This document shows, piece by piece, positions 54,881-63,946 of a stretch of DNA of 64,000 nt. Made by a program: the position numbers and the translations under genes. Below the pieces are notes generated by a model. It was not told where the DNA came from. It made no database searches and worked only from the letters and a program-made list of their open reading frames with translations. The number at the start of each line of letters is the position of its first letter. Positions within the stretch are counted from its first letter, which is position 1. The DNA comes from Nitrospirota bacterium (lineage in GTDB: Bacteria > Nitrospirota > Nitrospiria > SBBL01 > JAADHI01): NCBI GenBank assembly GCA_029261135.1, contig JAJDBX010000057.1:1-64000 (forward strand), written 5' to 3'.

Positions 54881-54935
54881 CTTATCAATCGATAAGTAGC
54901 TAAGCAGTATAGCTTAGGCGGCGGGCTGAAGACAA
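54881..54935 (-). promoter_or_regulatory. gltBD promoter with two palindromes
   Basis: On the minus strand TTGTCT (54930-54935) and TATACT (54906-54911) are 18 bp apart. The -10 box is framed exactly by CTAAGC and GCTTAG (54900-54917). Four bases into the leader CTTATC and GATAAG form a second palindrome (54881-54896). This looks like a repressor site controlling gltBD; the regulator is unknown. Confidence 0.6.
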
Positions 54936-55075
54936 GATCTTGTCTGACGAACTTTTAGAGAGAGAGTTGTTTTTATGTGAAAAATACCACTAAAACCACC
55001 AAGAAATTCGTAAAAATAAGATTTTTTTGAGTTGGTGAGACAGAAAATGAAGTGTTTGAACTGTCGTCACCTCAC

Positions 55076-55450
55076 TTAATAAGATTGATAAATCGCGAAA
55101 CCTTTTGAAACAAGTTCATCATTGATATTGATATAATCAAGTCCATCTTTAAGCCAAATTTCGACGAGAAAACGACCATATTTTCCTTTTTTATCTCGCA
55201 CGGTTTGTACAATAATTTCCTGATTTTCGATGCGATTTCTCAGGTAATCCCTTGCTTCCAATCCCTTTTCTCGTTCCTCCCCTCTGACTTCGGGTGCATT
55301 GATACGATTTAAACGCAAGGATTCATTTCTGACAACAATACTGAGGCCCAAATCAATATCAGCCCTGATCGTGTCGGCATCATAAACAGAACGTACACTG
55401 GCTCTGTAAGTGTATAAGTGGGTTTCATCTATCATAGACGTTTTCTTCAT
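55076..55450 (-). CDS. Staphylococcal-nuclease (thermonuclease) family protein
   Basis: The track starts at 55624, but the nuclease fold begins after an ATG at 55450 (MKKTSMIDETHLYTY), giving 124 residues; a second ATG follows five codons later. Catalytic residues match the family: VYDADT (Asp), ESLRLNRINAPEVRGEERE (Arg and Glu), KKGKYGRFLVEI (second Arg). It should hydrolyse DNA or RNA in a Ca2+-dependent way. No signal peptide is evident with either start, so it may be intracellular, or the N-terminus may be altered. It is monocistronic. Confidence 0.85.
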   Translation of the reverse strand: MKKTSMIDETHLYTYRASVRSVYDADTIRADIDLGLSIVVRNESLRLNRINAPEVRGEEREKGLEARDYLRNRIENQEIIVQTVRDKKGKYGRFLVEIWLKDGLDYININDELVSKGFAIYQSY

Positions 55451-55823
55451 ATTGTTCTCAACTGAATGCTTTAAAAGAAAAGCTCCCGTCCATCTTGTCT
55501 TGTTGGTATAGTAGCGAAACCCCTGATAAATTGCAAATTCGTATAAATATTGTGACCATGAGCCTAAGCTCTCAGCTTCAGAGTGTTTCTGTTGTTTTGA
55601 TCTTTGTAGTGAAACTCGAGGCATTTAGGGATGCTTCCCTTCTTGCTAGAATATTAGATCAAACGATACTATTACATGTCGATGCTTCTGACTCATGGCA
55701 TAGTTGAAGACATTGCGCTCATGGGTATTTAAAATGTTCATTAAAAAAGAGTCCATGCTTTTTTCTAAAAAACGGGCCAAATGGCACTCACTACGAAGTA
55801 ATCGTTGATAATCTGGAGTGGTG

Positions 55824-56602
55824 ATGAAAATTGAACAAAATATTTGGGTAGAATCCGCCGGCTGGAAAGAAGCCTCAAAAACAGGACTCGGAGCGACGGA
55901 TCATCTGGTATTGTTGTTCGGGTCGACTACTATTTTAAATCAAAAACCGCATCTCGAAGAGATTAAAACACCTTATCCACAGGCACATCTTCTGGGCTGC
56001 TCTACCGCAGGAGAAATATGTGGGACTCAAGTTTACGATCATTCCCTCGGCACAATCGCAGTGCCATTCGAGCATTCAACAATAGAGTGTGCCCAGTAGA
56101 AAATCAATGAAGAAAGAACCAGCCTGCAGGTGGGTGAAGTCCTCGCCAAGTCCTTGCTTCACGATGACTTGGCTCACATTTTTGTGCTTTCTGACGGGAT
56201 TGCGGTCAATGGCATGAACTTGTCGAGGGACTGACCACCCATCTACCGAGCGGTGTCACGCTGACACGGGGCTTATCTGGCGATGGAGACCGTTTTCAGG
56301 AAATGCTTGTTTTGTTGGATGGTTTTCCATAAAGTGGGAATGTGGCTGTTGTAGGGCTTTATGGGAACCGATTAAAAGTGGGCTTTGGTTCTCTTGGCGG
56401 TTGGGACTCTTTTGGGCCAGAACGCCTGATCACCCGCTCTGGCGGATTGAAGAAGAAGTGGAAGGGGTTCTGGATGTTTTTGGGAAAAAATACCATCCTC
56501 ACAGGCTTTTATTCCTAGGGGGAAATCTCCCCCTTTACCTCAAAGGGCAAGTCCGGACTCCATAATCAAACAATGACAATCACAACATTGTCGGAGACTT
56601 AG
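55824..56602 (+). pseudogene. FIST-domain sensory protein, decayed copy B
   Basis: ATG 55824 (MKIEQNIWVESAGWKEAS) opens an intact N-terminal 90 residues (LVLLFGSTTILNQKPHLEE; LLGCSTAGEICGTQVYDHS), then stops occur: TAG at 56097 and further stops near 56150 and 56330. The rest is readable in shifting frames: [54 protein letters not shown] and a TAG at 56600. It is homologous throughout to copy A at 43.7-44.5 kb, in inverted orientation, and to FIST domains in general. It is non-functional. Confidence 0.85.
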
Positions 56603-56604
56603 AT

Positions 56605-57471
56605 TTGGAACGAATTCACAGTCTATTAAGACGTCAGTTGCGGCGTTATTTTGGAAACCCTGGGACGGTTCCAGATGAATGGCAAGGCCTCATCAAACTC
56701 ATCAAAGAAGCCTATTTTCAGTTTAGATGAGGATCGTGAGATGATCGAACGTTCTTTGGATTTAAGTTCCAAAGAACTGATCCAAGCCCATGCAAATATC
56801 CGAACGATCTATGAGCGCATTATTACAAGTAGTGTGGATGGGATCTTTACCGTTGACCTCAACCTAAACTGCACCGTTTGGAATCCGGGCATGGGAAAAA
56901 CTCAGTGCGGAAAAATTATTTAACAAATATGAACTGGTGGGAAAGTTAGGCGAATTGAAAGAAATCAGTTTTAAAAAAACAGATTAGCAGCCCAGTCGCA
57001 ATCGGACTTAAACGGGTCTTTATTAACGTTGATTTTGAGTTATTAGAGCGATTCTCTTGTCCCGATAAACCGCCTAAGCTGGATATCATCCTTGAAATTT
57101 CAGAGCGAGAGGCACTGAATCATGTGAAAAGTATTTTACAGATAGCTCAAACCTGGCGTAGTAAAGGCTATAAATTCGCCATTGATGATTTTGGCGCAGG
57201 ATTTATCTCACTTCCCTTTATTGCGAGGCTTGTTCCTGAATATGTCAAGTTGGATCGGATGACCATCTTAGATGCGGTGTCGTCTTTGAAATTTAGAAAA
57301 TTTTTAAATTATATGATCTTGGCTTTAAGAAATTACTCAAAAAAAGGCATTATCGCGGAAGGCATTGAAACCGAAAAAGAACTCCGAGTTGTGAAAAAAA
57401 TGGGGGTTCACCTGATCCAAGGCGATCTCTTAGGAAAACCTGAAATCGTTTATACTCCAACAAATCGCTGA
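56605..57471 (+). pseudogene. PAS/EAL sensory protein, decayed and internally deleted
   Basis: Starting at a TTG right after the FIST stop, the frame reads RIHSLLRRQLRRYFGNPG, a frameshift, DEDREMIERSLDLSSKELIQ, a PAS start (IITSSVDGIFTVDLNLNC), another shift with FNKYELVGKLGELKEIS, then a jump to an EAL domain lacking its N-terminal part: VFINVDFELLERFSCPD, LDIILEISEREALNHV, IDDFGAGFISLPFIARLVPE, IAEGIETEKELRVV. The catalytic EAL motif itself is lost. The RRQLRRYFG linker commonly follows FIST genes, so this was a two-gene FIST signalling operon. Confidence 0.8.
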
Positions 57472-57572
57472 TAGAACAAACCCTGTAACTGCATCACTTT
57501 TCAATTGATGAGAACTCACCCTCAAGTGATCCCAATAATAAATTTTTTAATAGACCAAAAAGAAATATGCTC

Positions 57573-59897
57573 TTAAGAGCTCGTCGCACGCGTGACCGCA
57601 AGGGTATAGGTTTTACTTGTTAGTTCGTCTTCCGAAGTGACCCGAACAGTGATCGGATTGAGGCCTTCATTAAGCGCGACAGGGTTTTCTGGAGATCCAT
57701 CGTTAATCGTGACGGTTGCGCCACTGAACTCTGCCGTCGGTGTCAAAGTAATATTCGAGGTCTCAAAAGAGACCGATGCGACATAGTCTAATATATCAGC
57801 ATCAAAGTCGGGTATTAATGATGTTGCATCAGAGAGCGTCAGGCCCGAAAGGTTGGCATTTCTAAATGGGAATGAATAAGAGATCGAATAAACAGCACCG
57901 CTATCTTGTCGGTTGTTATCTGTTTGATCTCCATTAATCCCCGTCGCAACGCTATCCTCGAAAGGTGCGCCGACGACCAAGAGATTGTCAGAAAGGGCGA
58001 GACCGACACCAAAGCGGTCTTGCGCATCTGCATTCGAGCCCTTGATGTAGGTCTGCTGAAGCCAGTGATCCTTTTTTCGTGTAAAAAGATAAACAGCTCC
58101 CGTGTCGAGTGCATTGTTATTATTTGAGAAACCATCGAAATCCCTTGTATCGCTATCTTCCAAAAAAGCACTTACGGCCAATACATTATTGAATAAAGAA
58201 ACATTGGTTCCAAATCCGTCAAACCTGTTTGTGTTCGAGGCTTTGAGATAAGCTTGCTGTGTCCAAGAAACACCTGTTCGCTCAAAGATATAGACGGCTC
58301 CGCTATCCGATGCGCTGTTATTTGAATCATCTCCATTAATCCCGGTTGCTGCGCTATCTTCGGATCGTGCCCCGACAGCCAGGGTATGACCGAGGAGACT
58401 CACACTGCCGCCAAAGGCATCAGAGATCTCACTGTTACTTGCTTTAATGTAGGCTTGTTGTGTCCAGGTATCATTTGCTCTCGTAAAAACATAAACCGCG
58501 CCGCTATTCTTGTTATTATTGTTTTCCCTGGGATTTTGGCTGAGATTGATCCCCTTAAACGCGCTGGCTTCAAATGGAGCGCCCACAACCAAGGTGTCCC
58601 CCGAAAGAGAGACGCTTCCACCAAACAGATCGCCTGCCTCCGTATTAATCCCTTTAGGGCTCGCCTGTTGTGTCCAGTCAGATCCACTTATAGGATCACC
58701 TGTTCGTGTAAAAATATAGACGGCCCCGCTGTCGAGACCGGAATTGTCAGCAAATTGAGCGCCCACAACCAGGGTGTCTCCTGAAAGGGTCACGCTGCCG
58801 CCAAACTGATCACCTGCTTTAAGACGCGGTATCGTAATGTCTTCTCGACTCCAAGTCGCTCCTATTCGTGTAAAAAGATAGACCGTCCCGCTATCGCTTC
58901 CTTTCCCATCATCAAATCGTGCGCCCACAGCGAGGATATTCCCAGAGAGGGCAAGACTGCTCCCAAACCCATCCTGTGGTGAAATGATCAAACCTTTAAG
59001 GTAAGCTTCTTTTTCCCACTCACCATTAACGCGCGTGAAAACATAAACGGCACCGCTATTTTCTGCACTATTATCAAATTCACTCGTACCGTCACTATCT
59101 TCTCCGGGTGCTCCGACAGCCAGAGTGTCTCCGGATAACGCAATACTCCAGCCAAAATGGTCGTTAGAATCGCTATTCGAGGCCTTAAGGTAAGCCTCAT
59201 ATGCGAAGTCCCCCGCGACCTGGCGTGTGAGGTTAATCGTATAATCCTTTGTAATGATGCCGTCTGGCGCGGTGACCGTGACAAGAATCTCATTATCTCC
59301 TTCCGATAGATCAAGGGAGAAAGGCCCTGTGACGGCGGTCTCATTAATATGGACTGTGGCACCGCTCAAGCTCACTTCAATCTGGATCGTTGTCGCGACA
59401 CTCAGAAAACCGACGGTCGCAGTGTAACTTGTAATCCCAGAATCGAATTCAGGACTCAAAATGACATCCGAGAGCGATAATGCTTTAAGATCGGCGTTTG
59501 CGGGCAGTTGAATCGCACGACTGAGGGTGATCCGATAGCTTTGGCTCGTGACACCGTTTGACGCAGTCACCAACACTTCAATGATATTGTCCCCTTCATT
59601 AAGCGGGATTGAAACAGGTGATGCGGCAGGCTCCCCATTGACAGTCACTCTTGCACCGCTGTTTCCAGCGTTCGGCGTGACGGTGACACTCGAAACCAAG
59701 GGAGGAACAGAAGCCGTATAATCGGTAATGGATGGATTAAAATCAGGGCTTAATGTGCCGTTGGAAAGAAGGATATCAATTAAATTTGTATTTGAAGCAC
59801 CTGCGCTGCTCTCGGATTCGTCACCACAGGCTCCCAGTCCAAGTGCGAAGAATAAAGCCGTGAAAACAAACAAAAATGATTTAATGGATTGAGCCAT
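57573..59897 (-). CDS. Lipoprotein with cadherin-like and FG-GAP repeats
   Basis: The 774-residue protein has a lipobox (ALGLGAC, Cys near 24). Two cadherin-like beta-sandwich domains (DFNPSITDYTASVPPLVSSV; EFDSGITSYTATVGFLSVAT) each end in a SYRITLSRA/DYTINLTRQ strand, and a third copy closes the C-terminus (DFDADILDYVASVSF, TYTLAVTRA). Between them lie seven FG-GAP-type repeats of about 55-65 residues with GWSIALSGDTLAVGAPGEDS and SGAVYVFTR signatures, forming a beta-propeller. It is a surface-exposed binding protein anchored to the membrane. It is monocistronic. Confidence 0.88.
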   Translation of the reverse strand: MAQSIKSFLFVFTALFFALGLGACGDESESSAGASNTNLIDILLSNGTLSPDFNPSITDYTASVPPLVSSVTVTPNAGNSGARVTVNGEPAASPVSIPLNEGDNIIEVLVTASNGVTSQSYRITLSRAIQLPANADLKALSLSDVILSPEFDSGITSYTATVGFLSVATTIQIEVSLSGATVHINETAVTGPFSLDLSEGDNEILVTVTAPDGIITKDYTINLTRQVAGDFAYEAYLKASNSDSNDHFGWSIALSGDTLAVGAPGEDSDGTSEFDNSAENSGAVYVFTRVNGEWEKEAYLKGLIISPQDGFGSSLALSGNILAVGARFDDGKGSDSGTVYLFTRIGATWSREDITIPRLKAGDQFGGSVTLSGDTLVVGAQFADNSGLDSGAVYIFTRTGDPISGSDWTQQASPKGINTEAGDLFGGSVSLSGDTLVVGAPFEASAFKGINLSQNPRENNNNKNSGAVYVFTRANDTWTQQAYIKASNSEISDAFGGSVSLLGHTLAVGARSEDSAATGINGDDSNNSASDSGAVYIFERTGVSWTQQAYLKASNTNRFDGFGTNVSLFNNVLAVSAFLEDSDTRDFDGFSNNNNALDTGAVYLFTRKKDHWLQQTYIKGSNADAQDRFGVGLALSDNLLVVGAPFEDSVATGINGDQTDNNRQDSGAVYSISYSFPFRNANLSGLTLSDATSLIPDFDADILDYVASVSFETSNITLTPTAEFSGATVTINDGSPENPVALNEGLNPITVRVTSEDELTSKTYTLAVTRATSS

Positions 59898-60315
59898 TTA
59901 TCATGTGCTCTCGGTCAAAGTTTGGACAAAAACCGAATGCGACACCCCATTCTTCATAAAACAAGATAACTTGAGCGGATTCAAATCCAACACAAAATTC
60001 TATATATTATGTAAATTAGAAATAAAAATCAAGTCATTTATGATCTAAGAGATGATCGTGTTGTACCACAGGGGCAAAACCCTAAAGTGTTCAAAGTGCT
60101 TTTTGTATGGCGTCATGCTATCGATTTCCTTGTCAGATTTGAGGGTATTATATGAGCTGAATGCGATCACGTAAAGCCGAAGACCATTATGTAAGTAGAA
60201 AATGTGCAGAGCGTGGGGAATTTCAAGCATTCAAATTGGAGATGACCGCATTAGAGGCGGCATTTCGATCCTTGATGAATTTGATCATAGAAAAAATGGG
60301 TAAAAACGTATTCAA
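59898..60315. other. Intergenic stretch, no gene recognised
   Basis: AT-rich DNA upstream of the cadherin-like lipoprotein gene. Short ORFs at 60045-60230 and 60161-60382 have no ribosome site or family pattern. Probably degraded coding sequence from the neighbouring regulator remnant. Confidence 0.35.
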
Positions 60316-60883
60316 AAACCCTGGGCCAGCACAAGAGGAATTGGCTCAAATCCTTGTACGAAACGCTCCGCTGATTTCGTGACCGATGTCGGTAAAAATC
60401 CAGATCTCTGCTTTATTAAAATCGTGCGCCTTTGTGCAATGATGGATACCGAAGAGCCAGGGTTTTTCAAATGTGGGTTGGATGGACATGTATAGCATTG
60501 ATTCCATGTTAAACAAGGTTTTAATCTGCTGATATTGCTCAGGCCATGCTTTCTGGTCGTCGGACCAAAGCGCACTGTTTACACCTTTAATTTCGTGAAA
60601 GAGATTCGATATGAACGGCATGAATGGACTATTAAATGGTATTTTACAACTGGATCGACTTTATCGTAGGTTTTTCCCCATAAAGTGACACCCGGTCCAT
60701 GGGGTAATTGACATTCACGATTTTAATGCGGTTTGCGGGGCGATCAGAGGAATTAATTTCGCCGATAGCAACGACCCTGTATTCACAGGGGACAAGGTTG
60801 GAGATAGAAAAAAGAAGATCTTGTAATGATTGGTCTTGGTCTATCCTTAATGAACGATTAATGATCTCCAAAACCCAAATCAA
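60316..60883 (-). pseudogene. GAF-type/LuxR-like regulator remnant
   Basis: Fragments in successive frames suggest one or two regulatory proteins: VLEIINRSLRIDQDQSLQDL with LVPCEYRVVAIGEIN and IVNVNYPMDRVSLYGEK (ORF 60644-60883, like the N-terminal sensor of LuxR-type regulators), YDKVDPVVKYHLIV in another frame, then ALWSDDQKAWPEQYQQI and MSIQPTFEKPWLFGIHHCTK with IWIFTDIGHEISGAF (ORF 60346-60621), a GAF-like end. No DNA-binding domain follows. Decayed. Confidence 0.55.
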
Positions 60884-61131
60884 TTCATTTTGATGATAAA
60901 TCGCTTTTGTCCAACATACTTCATCACCCCTGTAACATAGTTTTGGCGAGATAGGAACAACTATATTATAAGTAACAAGCTATTCATAATTTAGGATATT
61001 AAATGGAAAACGGCGAAATAACTACTGGCAGTCCGTACAGATAGAAGTTAAGGGGTTTCTCATGATTCGGCCATTTTTCAAAAATGACCTCAAAGGCTGA
61101 GAAAGGAATAAAAGTCTCTCGGTTGACCACA

Positions 61132-61557
61132 TTAAATCGAGGCAAGCGCGTTAGATAGGGCTTCCCAGGCAATTAAGACACAACGACGGCGTGCAGGAAA
61201 GTCTCTCACGGATGACAAGGCCTCAAGCGTGTGGAGGGGTTCTTTGACCTCGAGACTACTGCCTTGACCAAACCAGACTTGCATCTTTTCGCAGAGTAGC
61301 TGTGCTTCTTCTTTTTTTTTGCCAGTGACGACCTCAGACATTATGGATGCCGAAGCGATACAGATGGAGCACCCGCGTCCTCTGAATTTCACCAAATCGA
61401 GGGTTTCTCCATGCTGAAAAAGCCCCACTTCAATTTCGTCGCCACAACGCGGGTTATTGCCACGATGAATAACATTGGCCCCTGTGAGCTCACCCCTATT
61501 TCGTGGATGACGAAAATGATCTAAGAGGACATTTCTATAAATAACATTTTTAATCAT
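61132..61557 (-). CDS. sufU: SufU-type iron-sulfur assembly scaffold/sulfur-transfer protein
   Basis: The 141-residue protein has the three conserved Cys residues of SufU/IscU: NPRCGDEIEV (about 38), GCSICIASASIMSE, and RRRCVLIAWEAL near the C-terminus, plus the NP-x-C-GD motif. The extra residues between the second and third Cys match SufU over IscU. In Bacillus, SufU receives sulfur from SufS. Here the sufS gene directly upstream (11 bp before the sufU start) is a collapsed pseudogene, so SufU must use another desulfurase or is itself in early decay. Confidence 0.9.
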   Translation of the reverse strand: MIKNVIYRNVLLDHFRHPRNRGELTGANVIHRGNNPRCGDEIEVGLFQHGETLDLVKFRGRGCSICIASASIMSEVVTGKKKEEAQLLCEKMQVWFGQGSSLEVKEPLHTLEALSSVRDFPARRRCVLIAWEALSNALASI

Positions 61558-61568
61558 GGGCTTCCTAT

Positions 61569-61974
61569 TCAGAGCAATAATCGTCGGGCTTTGTCAATCG
61601 TAGACAATAATGCCCCAATATCTTCTTGGGAATTGTACAAACCAAAACTGGCACGGATTGTGCCGGGGATATCAAGAGTATTCATGAGTCGCTGACAAGC
61701 ATGATTTCCGACCCCGAGTGCGACATCATGCTCTCCGGCCAGCTGGGCAACATCATAAGGATGAACCCCGCTGAGACCCCGGAATCCGGCCATAAACGGA
61801 TATCTTGAAATTTTGAAAGTGCTTCGACTGTGCTATTCCTTAAGGTCTTCACATGATGTTTGATGGTTTCAAAACCCTGATCAGAAAGATACTCAGCCGC
61901 TTGGGAAAATCTGTTTTACAATCTCGCCCCGGATTCTTTGTGGTGACGAGTGGACGATTTTTTGTGACAGACAT
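61569..61974 (-). pseudogene. sufS: Cysteine desulfurase sufS, internally deleted and frameshifted
   Basis: A good start (ATG 61974 behind GAGGAG) opens a frame of about 20 codons (MSVTKNRPLVTTKNPG) that runs straight into the C-terminal part of a SufS-type desulfurase: AAEYLSDQGFETIKHHVKTL, a further frameshift, then GLSGVHPYDVAQLAGEHDVA (ORF 61569-61793), VGNHACQRLM (a variant of the active-site loop region, catalytic-type His-x-Cys retained) and IRASFGLYNSQEDIGALLST. Roughly 270-280 codons including the PLP-lysine domain are missing. It cannot be active. Confidence 0.82.
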
Positions 61975-62341
61975 CTTGTGTGCTCCTCATTGCGTTTCGG
62001 GTGATCTGTGCTTGTTTGAGATGGGTTCTATCTCTGAGCTCTTCTTTTCATGAAGGTTCAAAGATATGTTGGGATCATTTTCTGTCAAGAGCAACAACCG
62101 TTTTCGATGAGCTTTTCTTGGGCCCTGATCCAATATTTTGGATCATAGTGGCAAGCGCGAAGGGTCGGTAGCACTTGCGTATTCCGAGGATAATATCTAA
62201 AATACCTTAAGTTATCAAGAGGCTCCGATTTCAGCAGGATATTTTAAGGGATCAAAGTATTTTTATCAGGTGAGGTTTCGCACAAAATGTAATATTGACG
62301 ATTTTTTTAAGGACATCTCGTGTATTTTAAAGACGGGCTAA
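61975..62341. other. Divergent intergenic region
   Basis: It separates the sufS remnant (minus) from the Ig-like lipoprotein gene (plus). ORF 61980-62171 has no domain pattern. A TTGACG at about 62295 has no properly spaced -10 box. Nothing else is recognised. Confidence 0.35.
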
Positions 62342-63946
62342 ATGAGACGTTTTCTCTTTAAAAAACAATCTTTTTTTTTGATCCTTTTATGGGGCTGGTT
62401 CTTATTGTTGGGTTGCGCAGATGACGCCATTCCCGTCAATACTCAGCAGAGTGATAAGGTGTCCCCCCGAGTCATGTCTGCCTTGCCTAGTGGAAGCAGT
62501 GTCCCCGTATCGGCAAAGATCGAAGTTGCATTCAGTGAGGCTGTGGATTTATCCTCTTTTTCGCTCGGATCTGAGATCAGCCCTTCCATTTCAGGAGGTG
62601 AGAGTGTTTGTGTTTCTCAAGCGGATTGCACAAACATCCGGTTTTCCCCATCAAGCCATTTAGATTACGCGACGACATATACCGCCAGCCTGACAAGCCT
62701 CTTGAAAGACTTGTCTGGAAACGGGCTGGCGAATGCCCCGCATACTTGGCTATTTACCACAGAAGTCTTTACACCACCCCAGAGTTTTAAAAATATTACG
62801 ATTGATGGTGCGCCAACAAATGATGCGGGCGATGTGGGAGAATCGTCGTCGATCGGGATCGATTCCAATGGCACAATTCATATCGTTTATTTTTCAAACG
62901 CAGAATCCATCCCAAAACATGCTTTTTGTAGCGCTGAATGTGAATTGAGCAAAAGCTGGTCCATTCAGTCGATCGATGAAAAAGGCTCCAGTCCGCAAAT
63001 GGGGCGCGACATTAATCTTGCAATTGAGGGTTCTGATCTCCATGTGAGTTATCGTGATGTCGTCAGCCCGAGTGATGCCGCAAAAACAAACCAAGGGGTT
63101 TTGAAATATGCATTAGGTGTAAAACCTGGAAGTAGCTGGATTTGGACCTCCCCTGCTGTGGTTGTGTACGACGATACCAACGAAGGCGTGACAGATACCC
63201 ATATTCAAGTGGAGTCTGGGAATATACATATTACCTATCGATATGTTCATGATATAGACAGTGATGAAAATGATTTTGATGTGCTCGCTTATGCCACTTG
63301 CAATACAAATTGCAGTACGGACTCGGCAAAATGGTTGTCGGCGGACGTGGACTCCGGCCTTGATATTGCGGCATCAAACCACCTTTTTGTCACCTCGAAT
63401 GCGATTCATCTCAGCTATTATTTTAACGGCACCTTAAAATATGCGAGGTGTTTAAGTCCTTGCACGTCATGGTCGAAAACAGTTGTGGACAACCCTGGGA
63501 CGGATAAGGATGTTGCTCGAAATAGTTCAATCGCAGTGGAATCTTCAGGGGAAGTGGATGGGGCAATTCATATCACGTATTCTGATAGTTCAAATGGAGA
63601 TCTTAAATATGCCCGGTGCATTGTCACTTGTACCACCACAAGCAATTGGCAAACCGCCCAAATCGATACCGAGGGGGAGGTGGGGCAAAGTAACCAATTG
63701 GTCATCGCCCCAGAGAGGCTACACGTAAGTTACCGTGATTCAAGAAATAGAGACTTGATGTATGCGACCTGCCTTTTGACAGCGGATTGCTTGATTTCCT
63801 CTAATTGGACGCGACACCGGATTGATGCCGTGGGAGATGTCGGGTCGGATACCGCTCTGGCGGTTCAATCGAATTCCACCATTCATCTCAGCAGCCAAGA
63901 TCGGGGCAATCTTGCCTTAAAGTATGCAAGCGGCATCATTCCTTAA
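62342..63946 (+). CDS. Lipoprotein with Ig-like (Big_5) domain and repeated beta-propeller-like motifs
   Basis: The 534-residue protein has a signal peptide and lipobox (FLLLGCA, Cys near 25). Residues 35-140 form a Big_5-type Ig-like domain (SPRVMSALPSGSSVPVSAKI; FSPSSHLDYATTYTASLTSL; TWLFTTEV). The rest consists of about seven repeats of 50-55 residues with IHITYRD/IHLSYY and LKYARC-type strands, each pairing Cys residues (CLSPCTSW, CIVTCTT, CNTNCSTD), so a disulfide-bearing beta-propeller is likely. It is exported and anchored; the ligand is unknown. It ends 54 bp from the window edge. Confidence 0.85.
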   Translation: MRRFLFKKQSFFLILLWGWFLLLGCADDAIPVNTQQSDKVSPRVMSALPSGSSVPVSAKIEVAFSEAVDLSSFSLGSEISPSISGGESVCVSQADCTNIRFSPSSHLDYATTYTASLTSLLKDLSGNGLANAPHTWLFTTEVFTPPQSFKNITIDGAPTNDAGDVGESSSIGIDSNGTIHIVYFSNAESIPKHAFCSAECELSKSWSIQSIDEKGSSPQMGRDINLAIEGSDLHVSYRDVVSPSDAAKTNQGVLKYALGVKPGSSWIWTSPAVVVYDDTNEGVTDTHIQVESGNIHITYRYVHDIDSDENDFDVLAYATCNTNCSTDSAKWLSADVDSGLDIAASNHLFVTSNAIHLSYYFNGTLKYARCLSPCTSWSKTVVDNPGTDKDVARNSSIAVESSGEVDGAIHITYSDSSNGDLKYARCIVTCTTTSNWQTAQIDTEGEVGQSNQLVIAPERLHVSYRDSRNRDLMYATCLLTADCLISSNWTRHRIDAVGDVGSDTALAVQSNSTIHLSSQDRGNLALKYASGIIP

